64,000 nt of DNA from Cristatella mucedo (GCA_009760855.2 WPIO01000178.1:232501-296500), one strand, 5' to 3'. Counted from the stretch's first letter, positions 1-11,650 are shown. The notes: generated by a model from the letters alone, not told the origin. Numbers and translations: made by a program.

Positions 1-1160
1 GGAGTGAAATTCGTACGTCCAACTGGCACTGCCTGAATGCGTGAAAATGTAGTGAGAACCGGGTCATACATAGCTATGTTCCTCAAGATATGTGTATTAG
101 TGAAATATGTATACAAAAGCACACTCATTTTGTTCGTCTAGCAGTAGGACGGTGGCCGTAGTAATCAGTTCCGTACTCTACCGCGATAGGTGAATATCTA
201 CGGTCCACGCGTACAGTTTAATGTAGGGGCCATGTACCATTGACTCAGACAATCGAGAGCGCGCTGCATCCATTTTCACCAGCACGATCAATTTTGTAAT
301 GAATATATTCGAAGAAACCGCGATGGAGTGAAGCCGCGAAAGTCGAGGTGCAAAGTGGCGAGCGACGACTGCTATCCACGGCTCCGTGACTTCTTGACCT
401 GAACGCGCGCGAAAAAAGCAGAGGGTTCAATGGCGGCGGCGAAACAATTTCCGGCGGCGAAATGCTTGTCCGCCCGCTCGTGGGTCGCCGGTCTGCAGCC
501 CTGGCAGCGAATACGCCAGCGTCCGGAGAACGCGGACGAGATCGCGAGAGATCGCGAGAGTAGCGGCTTCGCGAAGTTCCGCAAGAAGGGCTCGAGCTCT
601 CACGGCCGTCTGCGGCTGCCCCCGACGGACGCCCGACCCAATCGACCTTGAGAGAGTCGACCTTGCTGCCCCAGCAAACGGCTGCGGACGGCGGGCGCAA
701 CGGCTCCTTCAGACGGGCCGCGTAGCGGGGGGGGGGGCGGTCGCTGGGGCCTCGCCAGCTAGTGCTGCGAGCAACGCGTGCGCGCCCCCACCCCCTCCAC
801 CCCTCTGCGAGCGCCGCCGCCATTTTCCCCGCAGCGGCCGGCTAGCCTCGCTCGCGTAGAGCGTCGCCTGACGACACGTGCTACGAACGTGGTGTGCGGC
901 TACCGAGCCGGACCGAACTTGGCTGCAAGCAGAACGCTCGATCGGTTCTAGAAGGTTCAAGAACGCTCGATCGGTTCTAGTCTCAGCTTGCGACTTGCGA
1001 CGAACGCTGGCGACGCCTGAACCCTGTAACGCGGCTAGCGACTAAGAGCGCTCTTACCTACGCAACATAACAGGTCCGTATCCACAACGTGGACAAGTCT
1101 ATTTGAATCGCAACTGCCTGCCTATATCTCGCGACGCCGGCCGGATATGGCCTCGGTCAG
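1..1160. other. no gene seen; GC-rich from about 400
   Basis: No recognisable coding exon. The first 400 bases are of mixed composition; the rest is GC-rich with many CpG, like a CpG island. A 20-base piece containing CTCGATCGG is duplicated directly at about 930-980. Long overlapping open frames on both strands reflect the low stop-codon density of GC-rich DNA. Confidence 0.5.
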
Positions 1161-1171
1161 AGATTGTCGTC

Positions 1172-1265
1172 TAGTCGGCTCCTAGCCGTTACAATTCGGG
1201 AACCGTGCATACTGATTATCAATCGTAATCTGGTCGACTTGGCTCGCCGCCATTTAACCGCGCTC
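1172..1265 (+). repeat. dispersed repeat, copy 1
   Basis: A stretch running from TCCTAGCCGTTACAATTC to about CATTTAACCG recurs, diverged, at about 25985-26080 and in part at 48435-48490. Three unlinked copies mark it as an interspersed repeat. I do not recognise the family and see no coding capacity. Confidence 0.5.
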
Positions 1266-1427
1266 ATCAAAGGCAAAGGTACTTCGCGGCCGGGCGGACG
1301 ACCGGGTCTCAGCGCCGGCCGCAGCCGCGCGCGCAGCCGCTCTCCGCCACCTTTGTCGACTCGCAGTCTGACTAGACTGTGCGCAGCGTCACTTTGAAGC
1401 TCTACATTTCTGCTGGTGCTTGCGACT

Positions 1428-1475
1428 GAGCTTCATTATGTCGGGCACTTTAAAGCACGCGACATAATGAAGCTC
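1428..1475. repeat. 16-bp perfect inverted repeat, 16-nt loop
   Basis: Arm 1428-1443 (GAGCTTCATTATGTCG) is the exact reverse complement of 1460-1475. It sits about 170 bases after the dispersed repeat and may be part of a small palindromic element. Confidence 0.8.
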
Positions 1476-1479
1476 GATC

Positions 1480-2577
1480 GCGAGCATCAAACTAAATATA
1501 TATCCTCGCCCGGGCCCACTGCCCCGGGCGACGGTGGCTCTCCAAACACTACTCGGGCCTCGGCGGCGTCCGGCGGCGCAAATGAGCTCCGAACGCCTCG
1601 GGGGCCTCGGACCGCCACTCTGGCCACGCCCTGAGATACATCCATGCCTCGCGACAAGCCCCGAGGTAAAAGCGTCAATACTGGGCATAAATGTCGGCGG
1701 ACCATAAGCTTGCCGCAAAGCGAATAAAAAGAAAAGGCCACAAACGCCAACAGCCCCGTAAACCAGCCGCCGCGAACTCGCAAGATGTCGTCGTCGTCGT
1801 TCTATTTCGCCGCCCAGCGAATGCAGCAGACGCGACGGCGATCGGTGACAGCTGCGTCCCGCACGCCGCCCAACGATTCGCCGAGCGGACCGCCTTGCCG
1901 CCGCCGCCAAAAGCATGTGCAGCGGCAGCGGCGGCAAGCACGTCGGTCGGACGAGAGCGGCCGTCGACGACTGGTCTTGACCTTGACCGGTGCCGATCGG
2001 AGTCGCCGCTCGTCGCGACTCCGCCCGCCGCTTTTGTGCGCGCGCGCGCGCCGACACCGGCCACGCGCGCAACCGCCGGGAACGTAAATATTGCGCGCAT
2101 ATTTATACGCGCGCGTGCATAAGCACACAAGGCCGAATAAAGCCGCGCTCGACGGCTGTTCAAACCGCGCGCGGGAGAGCGCACAAAGGCCGGCCATTGC
2201 GGCGCGCCGTGGGAAAACTGAGAGCGCAAACTGTCGGCGAGACGCGAAAAGGCAAATCGCCCGGCCGTCGACGTCAGATAGAGATGCTCGCACGCCCGGC
2301 CGCCCGCTGGCCGCCGCATGGCCGCTGCCGGCGGCTTGGAGAGCTCAGTTCGACCTTGACCTCGCGGTCGTTACCTCGTCGAGCTGCTGCTGCCGGCGCT
2401 CGGGATCCCGCCGGCCGTCGTTCGGATGAGCGAGCGACGCCGGCTCGACTTCCGCTGGCCGCCATCGCGAGCCAGGCCGCCGCAGCAGCGGCAGCTGCCG
2501 CCGCGGCGCACGATGCGTGAAAGCGACGGCGGCAGCTGAACCGCCGCCTATCGGCGGTCCGAAAACTCGCCGCTTTG
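1480..2577. other. GC-rich stretch without recognisable gene
   Basis: Very CpG-rich sequence with overlapping open frames on both strands, none resembling a known domain. I see no convincing exon or RNA gene. Confidence 0.4.
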
Positions 2578-2703
2578 TCCGAAACTTCGTCCGAAAACTC
2601 GAAACTTCGTCCGAAAACTCGAAACTTCGTCCGAAAACTCGAAACTTCGTCCGAAAACTCAAAACTTCGTCCGAAAACTCGAAACTTCGTCCGAAAACTC
2701 GCC
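2578..2703. repeat. 20-bp minisatellite, about 6 copies
   Basis: Six near-identical copies of a 20-base unit (CGTCCGAAAACTCGAAACTT) in tandem. Because 20 is not a multiple of three, the peptide repeats of the overlapping frames change frame every unit, so coding is unlikely. Confidence 0.9.
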
Positions 2704-2709
2704 GCACGA

Positions 2710-3665
2710 GCGCGAAAGCGACGGCGGCAGCTGAACCGCGACGCGACGGCGACCGACGGTGACTGACGGCGACGGCGGCCGACGAACAGCCGCCGCCGCG
2801 GTCCGAAATCTCGTCACTTTATACGCAAAGCGATTCGCGGCCAGTCGGAGCGAGCAAGCTCGCTCGCTTCGTCGCTCGCCTTCGGCCACGAACCGCGCAA
2901 AGTCGGCGAGGCGGGAGACGCGAGGGGCCGCGCGCGGTTGCAGCACCGCGGCGCCAGCTCAGCGGCATCCGGCTCAGCGAAGTTGACCAGCAGGAGGTGT
3001 GGCGACGCCAGAGGCAGAAGGCGACGCGTCTGACACGCGACATCGAGGGTTGAAGCCGCGCGACCTATGACGCGCGAGAACCTCGCGTCCTCACGGACCG
3101 AACGCGTCTCTTCTTATCCCGACGCGACGCGACGCCTCGGCGCCCGCGCCTGCTCGCGGGTTTCCGGAGGGCAGGCGGGCGGGCGGACGCGCGGCCTAGG
3201 CTGGCGTGCAACGGAGCGACGCCTTATCAGTCTGAGGGGGCTCGCTGTCCGTGCGGCCCACCGGGAGGAGGGGGAGGAAGAGAGCAGCTGCGCATGCGCA
3301 GCCGTGCGAGATCGCTTCGATCGCGTCGAACATCACCCGGGACTCGGGATTTGGCCGGCACTTGGGCGGCCCCCCGCCCGCCCGGCGGCCCCGCAGCGGC
3401 GACGGCGCGCTATGCGCGATCTCAGGCTGGGCGCGCACGCTCGGCCCGCACCGCCGTCGGTTGGGGCCCCTCCCCCTCTCGCTGGGACGCTCTCCCTGCC
3501 ACTGTCCTGTGGCTTGACGTTCGTGCTTTGGCCTTTTCATGGCCATTTGATGTCTGCTTGTGGGCGAGCCTCTGAATGATGCCTTGGACGGTTTTAGCCT
3601 TTTTATCCTTTGGTTCTTTTATTCTTTTTATCCTTTGATGTCTTCTTGTGGCGTGGCTCTTGGAT
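2710..3665. other. GC-rich, then T-rich; no gene seen
   Basis: GC-rich to about 3500, then a T-rich stretch with a short duplicated motif (TTTTTATCCTTTG) at 3600-3640. Nothing recognisable as coding. Confidence 0.4.
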
Positions 3666-3669
3666 TTTC

Positions 3670-3770
3670 TGTAAGCCCACAGAGCCACAAAGACCAAGTG
3701 CGTGTTACTCTTGAGCATTTTGTGTATGCCATTTAAAAACTAAGCGGCTTTCGGCCGCGTTCCGTTGCCG
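3670..3770 (-). mobile_element. decayed LINE family B 3' fragment
   Basis: The reverse strand resembles the 3' end of the family B LINEs at 30735, 58378 and 60303: the stretch around CTAAGCGGCTTTCGG and the preceding words matching AAAGACCAAGTG and GTGTTAC are in the same order. Only about 100 bases remain. Confidence 0.5.
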
Positions 3771-4169
3771 CTTCTTCTTTACTATCAAGCTTCTTTGGCG
3801 AATTCACTCGATGAGCTAACTTTTTATCTGGGGTCCCACAAAGTCACCGACTTGTACCTGTCACCAGACAAGTCACGGTGGAAGTTTCACAGGTACTCAT
3901 CGGGTGCCGACTCTTTATCAAGAGCTGTGGGAAAAGACTAATTTGATGTGCATTAGCGGCGCCACCACCTTCCGGTATTTATGGCATGGTCCTTTGATAA
4001 AGATAATAAAGGCCGAGGCAGAAGTGGACAATTGCATGCTGGCCCGAGTGAGGGCGCTTTCAAAATTCACATTTTAGGCATTCGTACACTGCAGATTTGT
4101 GCCGGAGCGTTCCGTCGGTTGTAACTCGTTGTGGCATGCTTCATCGGGTTCGTATTCTAGTTACATCTT

Positions 4170-4178
4170 CCTCTTTCT

Positions 4179-4240
<62 letters not shown>

Positions 4241-4275
4241 CCTCTGTTTCTATCTCTTTCTCTGTCTCTCTCTCC
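4170..4275. repeat. (CT)n microsatellite
   Basis: A long pure CT run with a few interruptions at its right end. Confidence 0.97.
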
Positions 4276-4491
4276 CTTCCCGCGATAATGATAATGTTTT
4301 TGATAGCGTCTTGAGAGAGCCAAATCACGATCTTGGAGCTGCACAACTCGCTGGAAGAGAACGAATAACAAAGATTTAATGAGAAGAACGATGTCGTGCT
4401 CAGATAAGTATGCAAAAAAAACTCGGGGGCTGGTGGTACCCAGTAGTAGTCAGTAAAATACTCTGAATCATGCCCAGGTAAAATTGCGAAG

Positions 4492-4569
4492 CACACACAC
4501 ACACACACGCACACGCACACGCACACGCACACGCACACGCACACGCACACGCACACGCACACGCACACG

Positions 4570-4604
<35 letters not shown>

Positions 4605-4613
4605 ACGCACACA
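4492..4613. repeat. (CACACG)n / (CA)n microsatellite
   Basis: A compound array alternating CA and CG dinucleotides in a six-base period, with a pure CA segment near 4571-4593. The alternating purine-pyrimidine pattern is of the Z-DNA-forming type. Confidence 0.97.
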
Positions 4614-4634
4614 CCGGAACATAAAAACAGACAA

Positions 4635-5260
4635 GTTCACTGGTGTCCAGGGAAAGCTGAGAGGAACAGATACATCTTTAGCTGAGACTGGAATGGTGTA
4701 AATTCAATGCCGGGAGTGACGCAAGCTGGAAGCGAGTTTCAAGCGGTCAGTGCAGGTGAACTGAAGGACCGATCGTCAAAAGATTTTAGTAAAGTCCGGA
4801 GAGGAAGACTGGCCTGAGCACTTGAAGCCGAGGAGCAAGTGATTGGTGCAAGGAAGTTTGGTTGATAGACTGGCGCAAGCAACAGAAGTGATCGCTAGGC
4901 GATCGATCGAGAAGATCGTGAAGTCAACTCGATGCTCGATAGGAAGCCAGCGGGACGGAAGCGGAAGCGACATGCGGCAGCTACGCCGATGAAATGCATT
5001 ATATATAAGACAGAATAGACGATCTGCTCGATTTCGCATGAGCTGCAGACGCTAAAGCGGGAAGCGCAAACCTGGAGTACCAGTGGAGAACATTGCAGCG
5101 ACTCTCAACGCGACGTTGGTGAACTAGCTTGGCTGTCGTACACTTGTCTAAGCAGGACTTGATTTCGGCAGTGCTACCTCAGTTGAAAGTCGGCCGACTT
5201 GAAATCGGAGGCAAGGTAATGTCACTGTATACGACGGGCAGACGTCACTGGATTGATGCT
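4635..5260 (-). mobile_element. decayed L2/CR1-type LINE fragment (family C)
   Basis: The reverse strand encodes pieces typical of the C-terminal region of L2/CR1 LINE reverse transcriptases: a WLPIEHRVDF motif (about 4900-4930) followed downstream by RSFSS and NSLPACV near 4690-4780. The frame is broken by stops. It is clearly diverged from families A and B in this window. The 5' limit is uncertain. Confidence 0.6.
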
Positions 5261-5384
5261 AGATGAACAAATCTTAAAGATGTGACTTGATCCAACTTGA
5301 GGCTGACACTAGGCTTGCCCGTGATTATCATGCGTCGACCGCGAGGCAAACGCATCGACTGCTAACCGTTTGATCGCGCTTGCT

Positions 5385-5413
5385 TTACATTGTGTAAAGC
5401 GCCTAGAAAGAGA
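5385..5413 (+). mobile_element. LINE/SINE 3'-tail fragment
   Basis: The word AAAGCGCCTAGAAAGAGA matches the shared 3' tail of family A LINEs. The tail is cut off by the 11-bp satellite that starts straight after it. Confidence 0.5.
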
Positions 5414-5890
5414 GCCTCGCTGCGGTCTCGCTGCGGCCTCGCTGCGGCCTCGCTGCGGCCTCGCTGCGGCCTCACTGCGGCCTCACTGCGGCCTCGCTGC
5501 GGCCTCGCTGCGGCGTCACTGCGGCCTCGCTGCGGCCTCGCTGCGGCCTCGCTGCGGCCTCGCTGCGGTCTCGCTGCGGTATCGCTGCGGCCTCGCTGCG
5601 GCCTCGCTGCGGCCTCGCTGCGGCCTCGCTGCGGCCTCGCTGCGGCCTCGCTGCGGCCTCGCTGCGGCCTCGCTGCGGAGTCGCTGCAGCCTCGCTGCGG
5701 CCTCGCTGCGGCGTCACCGCGGCCTCGCTGCGGAGTCGCTGCGGCCTCGCTGCGGCCTCGCTGCGGCCTCGCTGTGGAGTCGCTGCGGAGTCGCTGCGGC
5801 CTCGCTGCGGAGTCACTGCGGCCTCGCTGCGGAGTCGCTTCGGAGTCACTGCGGCATCGCTGCGGTCTCGCTGCGGAGTCGCTGCGGTCG
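5414..5890. repeat. 11-bp GC-rich minisatellite, about 43 copies
   Basis: Tandem CGCTGCGGCCT units with point variants (GTC, GAG or ATC in place of GCC at some positions). Variant units cluster toward the right end, so the left part looks more recently homogenised. Open frames across it give repetitive Leu/Ala/Arg/Cys peptides in several frames and are not evidence of a gene. Confidence 0.95.
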
Positions 5891-6179
5891 TGCTTCGCCC
5901 CACACTGCTTCAGCGGCCGTCAGCCGGTGCTGCACTCCAGCCGACAGCCTCGGCGTCGACGCCTTGGCGTGACTCGCCCAAGTTGCTGAACGTCCCGAGT
6001 CCCGTCCCGCTTCCGGATTGTCGATGGTCGAAACGCCGCCTCGTCCTGCGCAGCTGCCAGCTGTGCCAGACTGACGAACCGACGAGCCGAGTCGTGGCGC
6101 ACTCAAGCAGGCAATCGCGAACGCCGGTCCGTCCGCGGACGCTAGGGACAGCGCAGGAGGTGAGGTGCTCTCGCTCTAC

Positions 6180-6239
6180 GCCAGCGTGGATGATCGTGGA
6201 AGCGAATCCTGCGGTGGGCGATCCTTTATTGCCAACTGC

Positions 6240-6293
<54 letters not shown>

Positions 6294-6345
6294 TAGTCTC
6301 TCGGGCTCCTCTGCCGCTGCACAAGTGAGGTGCGGTTAAAATCAC
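6180..6345 (+). mobile_element. tRNA-derived SINE (family 1) split by a GGC expansion
   Basis: From about 6195 it matches the body of the intact SINE at 6787-6955 (GCGAATCCTGCGGTGGGCGAT), then a pure (GGC) run of about 17 copies at 6241-6291 interrupts it, and the SINE tail words (GTTAAAATCACCTAGTA) follow. Confidence 0.7.
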
Positions 6346-6540
6346 CTAGTAAATCCTCGCGGTTAAAATCACCTAGTAAATCCTCGCGGTTAAAATCACC
6401 TAGTAAATCCTCGCGGTTAAAATCACCCAGTAAATCCTCGCGGTTAAAATCACCTAGTAAATCCTCGCGGTTAAAATCACCCAGTAAATCCTCGCGGTTA
6501 AAATCACCTAGTAAACCCTCGCTGTTATAATCACCTAGTA
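6331..6540 (+). repeat. 27-bp tandem repeat grown from a SINE tail
   Basis: Seven to eight copies of a 27-base unit containing GGTTAAAATCACCTAGTAAA. The unit is the 3' end of the SINE just upstream. As 27 is a multiple of three one frame stays open, giving a 9-residue Lys/Ser/Pro repeat, which is a by-product. Confidence 0.9.
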
Positions 6541-6786
6541 ATTCCTCGCTCCTCGCCGTCTCTCTCTGTGCTCTTTATCGGTGGAGCGGCCGACCCGACG
6601 CTGGCGATAGTGGCTAGCTACCCGCTTGCACGTTCGCCGCCAGTCTGCCTGCGTGATTGCTGCTGTCGCCGTACGAATCGTGAGCGTTTTCTTCGGGCAA
6701 CGTCTTTTCTGTCGCGCGCGCGCTCTCACAGCCACACCAATTCCTGCGGCGGAAGTCGTCACCGGGAGCGCGGTAGCAACAGGGAG

Positions 6787-6955
6787 AGCCGTGATGGCGC
6801 ACTAGGTAAGGCAGTTGCTTTTCACGACGTTGATCCCGATGTCGTAGGTTCGAATCCTGCGGTGGGCGATCCTCTATCGCCCTTGCAAGTGGTTATGATA
6901 GCCATAAAGGCTCTCCTGTCGCTATACAAAAGAGGCTGTTAAATCAGCTAGTATT
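6787..6955 (+). mobile_element. tRNA-derived SINE, family 1, intact copy
   Basis: Contains a pol III A-box-like sequence (TGGCGCACTAGGTAAGG) and a perfect B box (GGTTCGAATCC, near 6847), followed by a body and a 3' end GAGGCTGTTAAATCAGCTAGTA. Other copies with the same 3' end lie at 6180, 13650 (-) and 56827 (-). Confidence 0.8.
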
Positions 6956-6959
6956 CAAT

Positions 6960-7524
6960 TTAATTTTTAATTTAATTTAACGAGAGCGCCGCTCCGTCCC
7001 CCGCCGCCGCCGCGAGTGCGGCGACGGCGTGAGGCGCTAGGATCTCCAACCGGACGAGTTCAGCGCCGTTCGCGTGAGCCGCGTGGCGCCGGTGCTCAGC
7101 GCCCGAAGCGCCTTGCCCAGTCCAGCACGCAGCCGATCGCAGCACGCCAACTCAATAGGCTTCGTAGCATTGATCGTTGCCTCCACGCGTTAGACGTCCG
7201 CCATCGAAAGCCTTAGCTTCCCTGGTGGAGCCATGCCTTGGCGGCTGCGGGTTTGCCTATTGCGCCATTTTGCCCCGTTCTGGGGCGGCGGTGATCATGC
7301 GGCAAGCCTATTGAGCCTTTTAACCTCCCAGGGCGACTGCTGAAGCCTAACGGCAACAAACACGGCCTCCATCGGGGTCAGACGGCTGCAATTCATTTGG
7401 TAGGGATGTTAGACGCGCGTTACTTGGCTGTCGCGGCGAGTGCCTGAGCTACTTCTTCACGCCATTTACGCGCAACGTACTCAAGAGACGCACTGGGCAA
7501 GTCGCCTCTACGGCCTCGTTTTCT
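6960..7524. other. no gene seen
   Basis: GC-rich to about 7150, then ordinary sequence. No domain-like open frame. Confidence 0.4.
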
Positions 7525-7690
7525 CTAAAACCTAAATACTAAACCCTAAGACCTAAAGTCAAAACCCAAAAACTTGAACCCGAAAAATTCAAAATCTAAC
7601 CAGTAAACCATGTGCCAAAACCCAAAAACATACAGCCATTAAACGCTAAGCCCAAAATCTTAAACCCTAACTACAAAAAATAACTAAAAC
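7525..7690 (+). repeat. telomere-like degenerate element, copy 1
   Basis: A-rich strand with many ACCCTAA, ACCTAAA and AACCCAAAA words, ending in TTAAACCCTAAC. It is homologous over about 140 bases to 27626-27765, including the order of non-telomeric words such as ATCTAACCAG and ACAGCCATTAAA, so it is a dispersed element rather than a direct telomere remnant. Confidence 0.65.
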
Positions 7691-7694
7691 GTCG

Positions 7695-7768
7695 GTCTCT
7701 CTCTGTCCTTGTCTCTCAGTCTTAGTCTCTGGCTCTGTCTCTGTCTGTCTGTCTGTCTGTCTCTTTTT

Positions 7769-7816
<48 letters not shown>

Positions 7817-8004
7817 CCTCTCTCTGTGTCTCTGTCTCTCTCTGTCTCTCTCTGTCTCTCTCTGTTTCTGTCTCTGTGTCTATCTTCCTCTCTCTGTCTC
7901 TCTCTGTCTCTCTGTGTCTCTCTGTGTCTCTCTGTGTCTCTCTCTGTGTCTCTCTGTCTCTATCTCTCTGTCCCTGTCTCTCTTAGTCTCAGTTTCTGGC
8001 TCTG

Positions 8005-8083
<79 letters not shown>

Positions 8084-8122
8084 GTCTCTCGGTCTCTGTC
8101 TCTGTCTCTCTGCATCTCTCTC

Positions 8123-8216
<94 letters not shown>

Positions 8217-8263
8217 CCTGTCTCTCTTAGTCCCAGTATCTGACTCTGTCTCTGTCTCACATG
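7695..8263. repeat. (CT)n/(CA)n/(CTGT)n compound microsatellite
   Basis: About 570 bases of pyrimidine-rich simple repeat with a CA block at 7770-7812 and two long pure CT blocks. Similar CT-rich phrases repeat on a larger scale (for example CTCTTAGTC followed by CAGT near 7718, 7980 and 8224). Confidence 0.97.
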
Positions 8264-9650
8264 TAAAATTATATATGACCATCGTAGGACGCAGCCCCGC
8301 GTGGGCGGAGATAATGTGAGCGCGCAGCTCTTTTTTCCCAATCGCCCGACTGGCAAGGCCGCTGGGCAAGGCCGCCGCTGGGGGGTGGAGGCGAGCACAC
8401 TCTGCTCAGGCTGGTCGCTTCTCCCGTCGCGATCCGGCGGCCGCTCCCAGTGGCGCCGTCTATTGGAATTCTCAGCCAGGATCAGTCGTCGTCGATCTGT
8501 TACATCTAAGCGTGTAGCTCGCCGCACCGATCCCGCTTACTTCCGCTGGACATTAGTTTTCAGGACGTGGCGAACGCAGCCCAAGTAAGCTGTCGTAACG
8601 GCGAGCCGTTCAGCCGTTTAGCGGTTCCACTCGCACGCTTTCCTCCCCCCCCCCCCCCCCGGCAGCCAAGCATCCGACACGAATTTGCGTCCCGAACTCT
8701 CGCGAGCTCGATAGATTACAGCGAGCGAGCTATTTATTCAATTGCAATATTTCCGACAGAAGCGCAGCTCTTTCGCCCGGAAGTGCCAACTGGATAGGCG
8801 GAGACGGCTCGTCGAGAATTCGTCCAACTTCCTCAGCCTTCCGCTCTACATCTTTTCTAAGTGGAGTCTCGATAGCTGCCGCCAAGTTCCGCATGCGGAC
8901 GTCACGAGGCCAAAGGTCGCCGAAAGGACCGCGTCGATCGAGTACTCGCGGACTGTGCTAACTTGGCGAGCGACTGGCTGGTGCGCCGGCCTCTGATGTC
9001 AAAGCGAGAAGATCTTCTACGCACTTCACCCGAGGGCGGCGAGACGCGTCCGTCGCACTCTCAGCTTGCGAAGCTACGAAGCCGCTCAGAACAGCGGAAG
9101 CAGCTCACAAATTCTGCGATTCGGCCACCGGTCTCGCTTTCATCGTTTTGCCTTCCCCTGGTCAGGTCTCGCCTTGCAGCGGCACGTCTGCACAAGCGGC
9201 AGCGGCGACCCTACGTGAGTTGAGCGCTGGTGCCCTCGCGAACGAACTGGCGAACTGGTGGACGCCTCGGCTGCGAGCCAGTGCCGGAATGTGCGGAATG
9301 CCTGCGAAATGCGAAGAAAGCCACTTCACTGAACGCAGGGCCAGCGTTATTCCTAGCCCGTACCTTCAGCTGCCGCCCCCGCTCCCCACCCACAGAGCGT
9401 ACGGCCAGCGTGGCCGCCGCGAGAGACAGCGAGCGCGATACGGCCAGCTATGGACGGCAGAAGGAGCGGTGCTGGGCGCTCGTCTTCCGGTGGTGCGCCT
9501 CGCTCACCAATGTCGACACGCGCGTTACAGACCAGGTGGAGGAGGAAGAGTGGCTCGAAAAACGCTTCGGCGGCACCAAGAAGGATGGGCGAGAAGCCGC
9601 GAGAAATCACGTCAAACTTTCATGAAGCGGCGAGTCATTAGCGAATGATG
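8264..9650. other. GC-rich stretch without recognisable gene
   Basis: CpG-rich, with a poly-C run at 8646-8660. Open frames of 80-166 codons overlap on both strands without a known domain. Confidence 0.4.
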
Positions 9651-9651
9651 C

Positions 9652-10131
<480 letters not shown>

Positions 10132-10404
10132 TGAGCGAGTCCTTTTGAGGATATTGCGTGCCATTTTGATTACTCCAAAAATCTCGATGCTTTTGTTCTT
10201 AGAAGTTCCTGTTCAAAGTAGGCACGCAGCTTTCGGGCACTAATAGAACGCTAAGTTCGCGTCCTTTGCTTTGCCGCGCGCACCTAAACGCGCATTTTCC
10301 CGTGTGCAAGTGGAGCCTGCTAATGAGCGCGAAGTAAAAGCCCAAATTGTCGGCGTGCTCTTGTATGAGAGCGCAGCACATTTTCGCGTCCGCGCAACTA
10401 AAAT

Positions 10405-10575
10405 AAAATTCGTAAATACAATTCGCTTGTCTAGCTGAGAGAACTTGATCTCTACTCAGGTGCTTCACATGTGCCGCGGGGCTGGAGCCCACGACCTCCT
10501 CAATCATCAAATACGATCACCGCGTTCGAGGCGAGCACCTGGCAGGCCGCAGGGCCATACCAGTGCGGCCATCTT
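10405..10575 (-). mobile_element. tRNA-derived SINE, family 2
   Basis: Read on the reverse strand: an A-box-like head (CACTGGTATGGCC), GGTGCTCGCC, a B-box-like GGGCTCCAGCC, then a 3' end matching the LINE family A tail (GTAGAGATCAAGTTCTCTCA). Confidence 0.65.
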
Positions 10576-10924
10576 CTTTCTAGGATCATTTGAATGAAGC
10601 CCGCGTCTGCAGCGATGAGATGATTGCTGCACTTTCGTGCAGCCGCTGCATCGGCATCGAGGGTGACTCAACGACGCGGTCAACGACCCCGCCCTGTTGC
10701 GAAATAAGTCGGCACCGATGCGACGACGACGCGAGCTGCGTGCCGCGGCTTCGCCGGCAAGTGTGTGTAGCTCAGCTCTCGGGAACACCTGCGACCGACG
10801 TCTGCATCGCTAGACGGCAGCTGCCTCCTTCCACGCCTATATAGACATAGATATAAACGCGTAGCTCGAGAGCGAGAACGTGTCGCATACCGGGGCGGCG
10901 GCAGCGGTGCCAGCTTATATATAA

Positions 10925-10978
10925 ATCATTTAAGCGCCTAGGAAGAGATTGAGTTGTCTGAGGGCGCTTTATCAAGTG

Positions 10979-11009
<31 letters not shown>
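10925..11009 (+). mobile_element. LINE family A 3' tail with (ATT)n
   Basis: GCGCCTAGGAAGAGATTGAG, a short spacer and GAGGGCGCTTTATCAAGTGC are followed by an ATT array, the standard end of family A LINEs here. Everything upstream is lost. Confidence 0.75.
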
Positions 11010-11118
11010 TGTATAGCTTCCCTAAAGAAATTGATCTCTACTCAGGTGCTTTGCGTATGCCGCGGGGCTCCGCCCCGCGACCTCGGTAAGACTCCGGTCG
11101 GGCGAGCACCTTAGACAT
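11010..11118 (-). mobile_element. tRNA-derived SINE, family 2
   Basis: Reverse-strand copy that abuts the ATT array of the previous element: tail-like TAGAGATCAATTTC, a GC-rich middle with GGGCTCCGCC-type B-box region, and the GGTGCTCGCCC head. Confidence 0.6.
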
Positions 11119-11119
11119 T

Positions 11120-11650
11120 GCCGTCGCTCGAGCTTGCTGTACACGTCACTTTCGTCGAGCTTGCGAATGCGCGACGGCCCCGCGGGGCTCCGCTATCGCA
11201 AATTGCGGAATTTTCGAGGCTCGTTGGATCGTGCCGTCGTTTGCTTTTCTCGTTGCTGTTGCCCGCGGCGATGGCTACGCAGATACGGGCATCTACGCGC
11301 ATTGCTTCCTCTTACTCCGAATCCATTGACGTTAAAGACGTTAAAGTTCGGCTCTCTCTCTCATCCTGTATAATTTACGTCTTTAATCCTGTTCAAATGA
11401 AATTTGGCTGCTAATTGTGAGAGTGCATTTTGCCGTTTAACACTCTTTTCAATCGAGCGGACCGTCTTCCCATTGGTCAACAGTGAATCAGTCACGACTT
11501 TTGTTTATTGAACGTACGTAGGGAACGTACATCCAGAATTACAGTTTGGTCGTCGGTGACGCCACACGTATAGTCACCAAGTCAAGCCCGCCACGATGGC
11601 ATGTCAGTATCGTTGATACTGAAATGATTTGTAGCAGACGAGCTAAGTAA
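11120..11650. other. no gene seen
   Basis: Mixed composition with an open frame of about 98 codons (11118-11414) that resembles nothing I know. Confidence 0.4.

Noticed and set aside
4161-4640. Arg/Glu and Cys/Val dipeptide repeat proteins over microsatellites
   Set aside because: Direct translations of (CT)n and (CA)n arrays; the same applies at 7709-8527, 9607-10164, 14248-14847, 41712-42297 and 61552-61998.
5370-5989. Two 200-codon Cys/Leu/Arg-rich repeat proteins
   Set aside because: By-products of the 11-bp satellite, open in several frames at once.
6331-6540. Regular 27-bp repeats that might suggest a CRISPR array
   Set aside because: Units are directly adjacent without spacers, match a SINE tail, and the genome is eukaryotic.
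7525-7690. A true interstitial telomere
   Set aside because: The telomere-like words are irregular and the whole segment aligns with another dispersed copy, including non-telomeric words.
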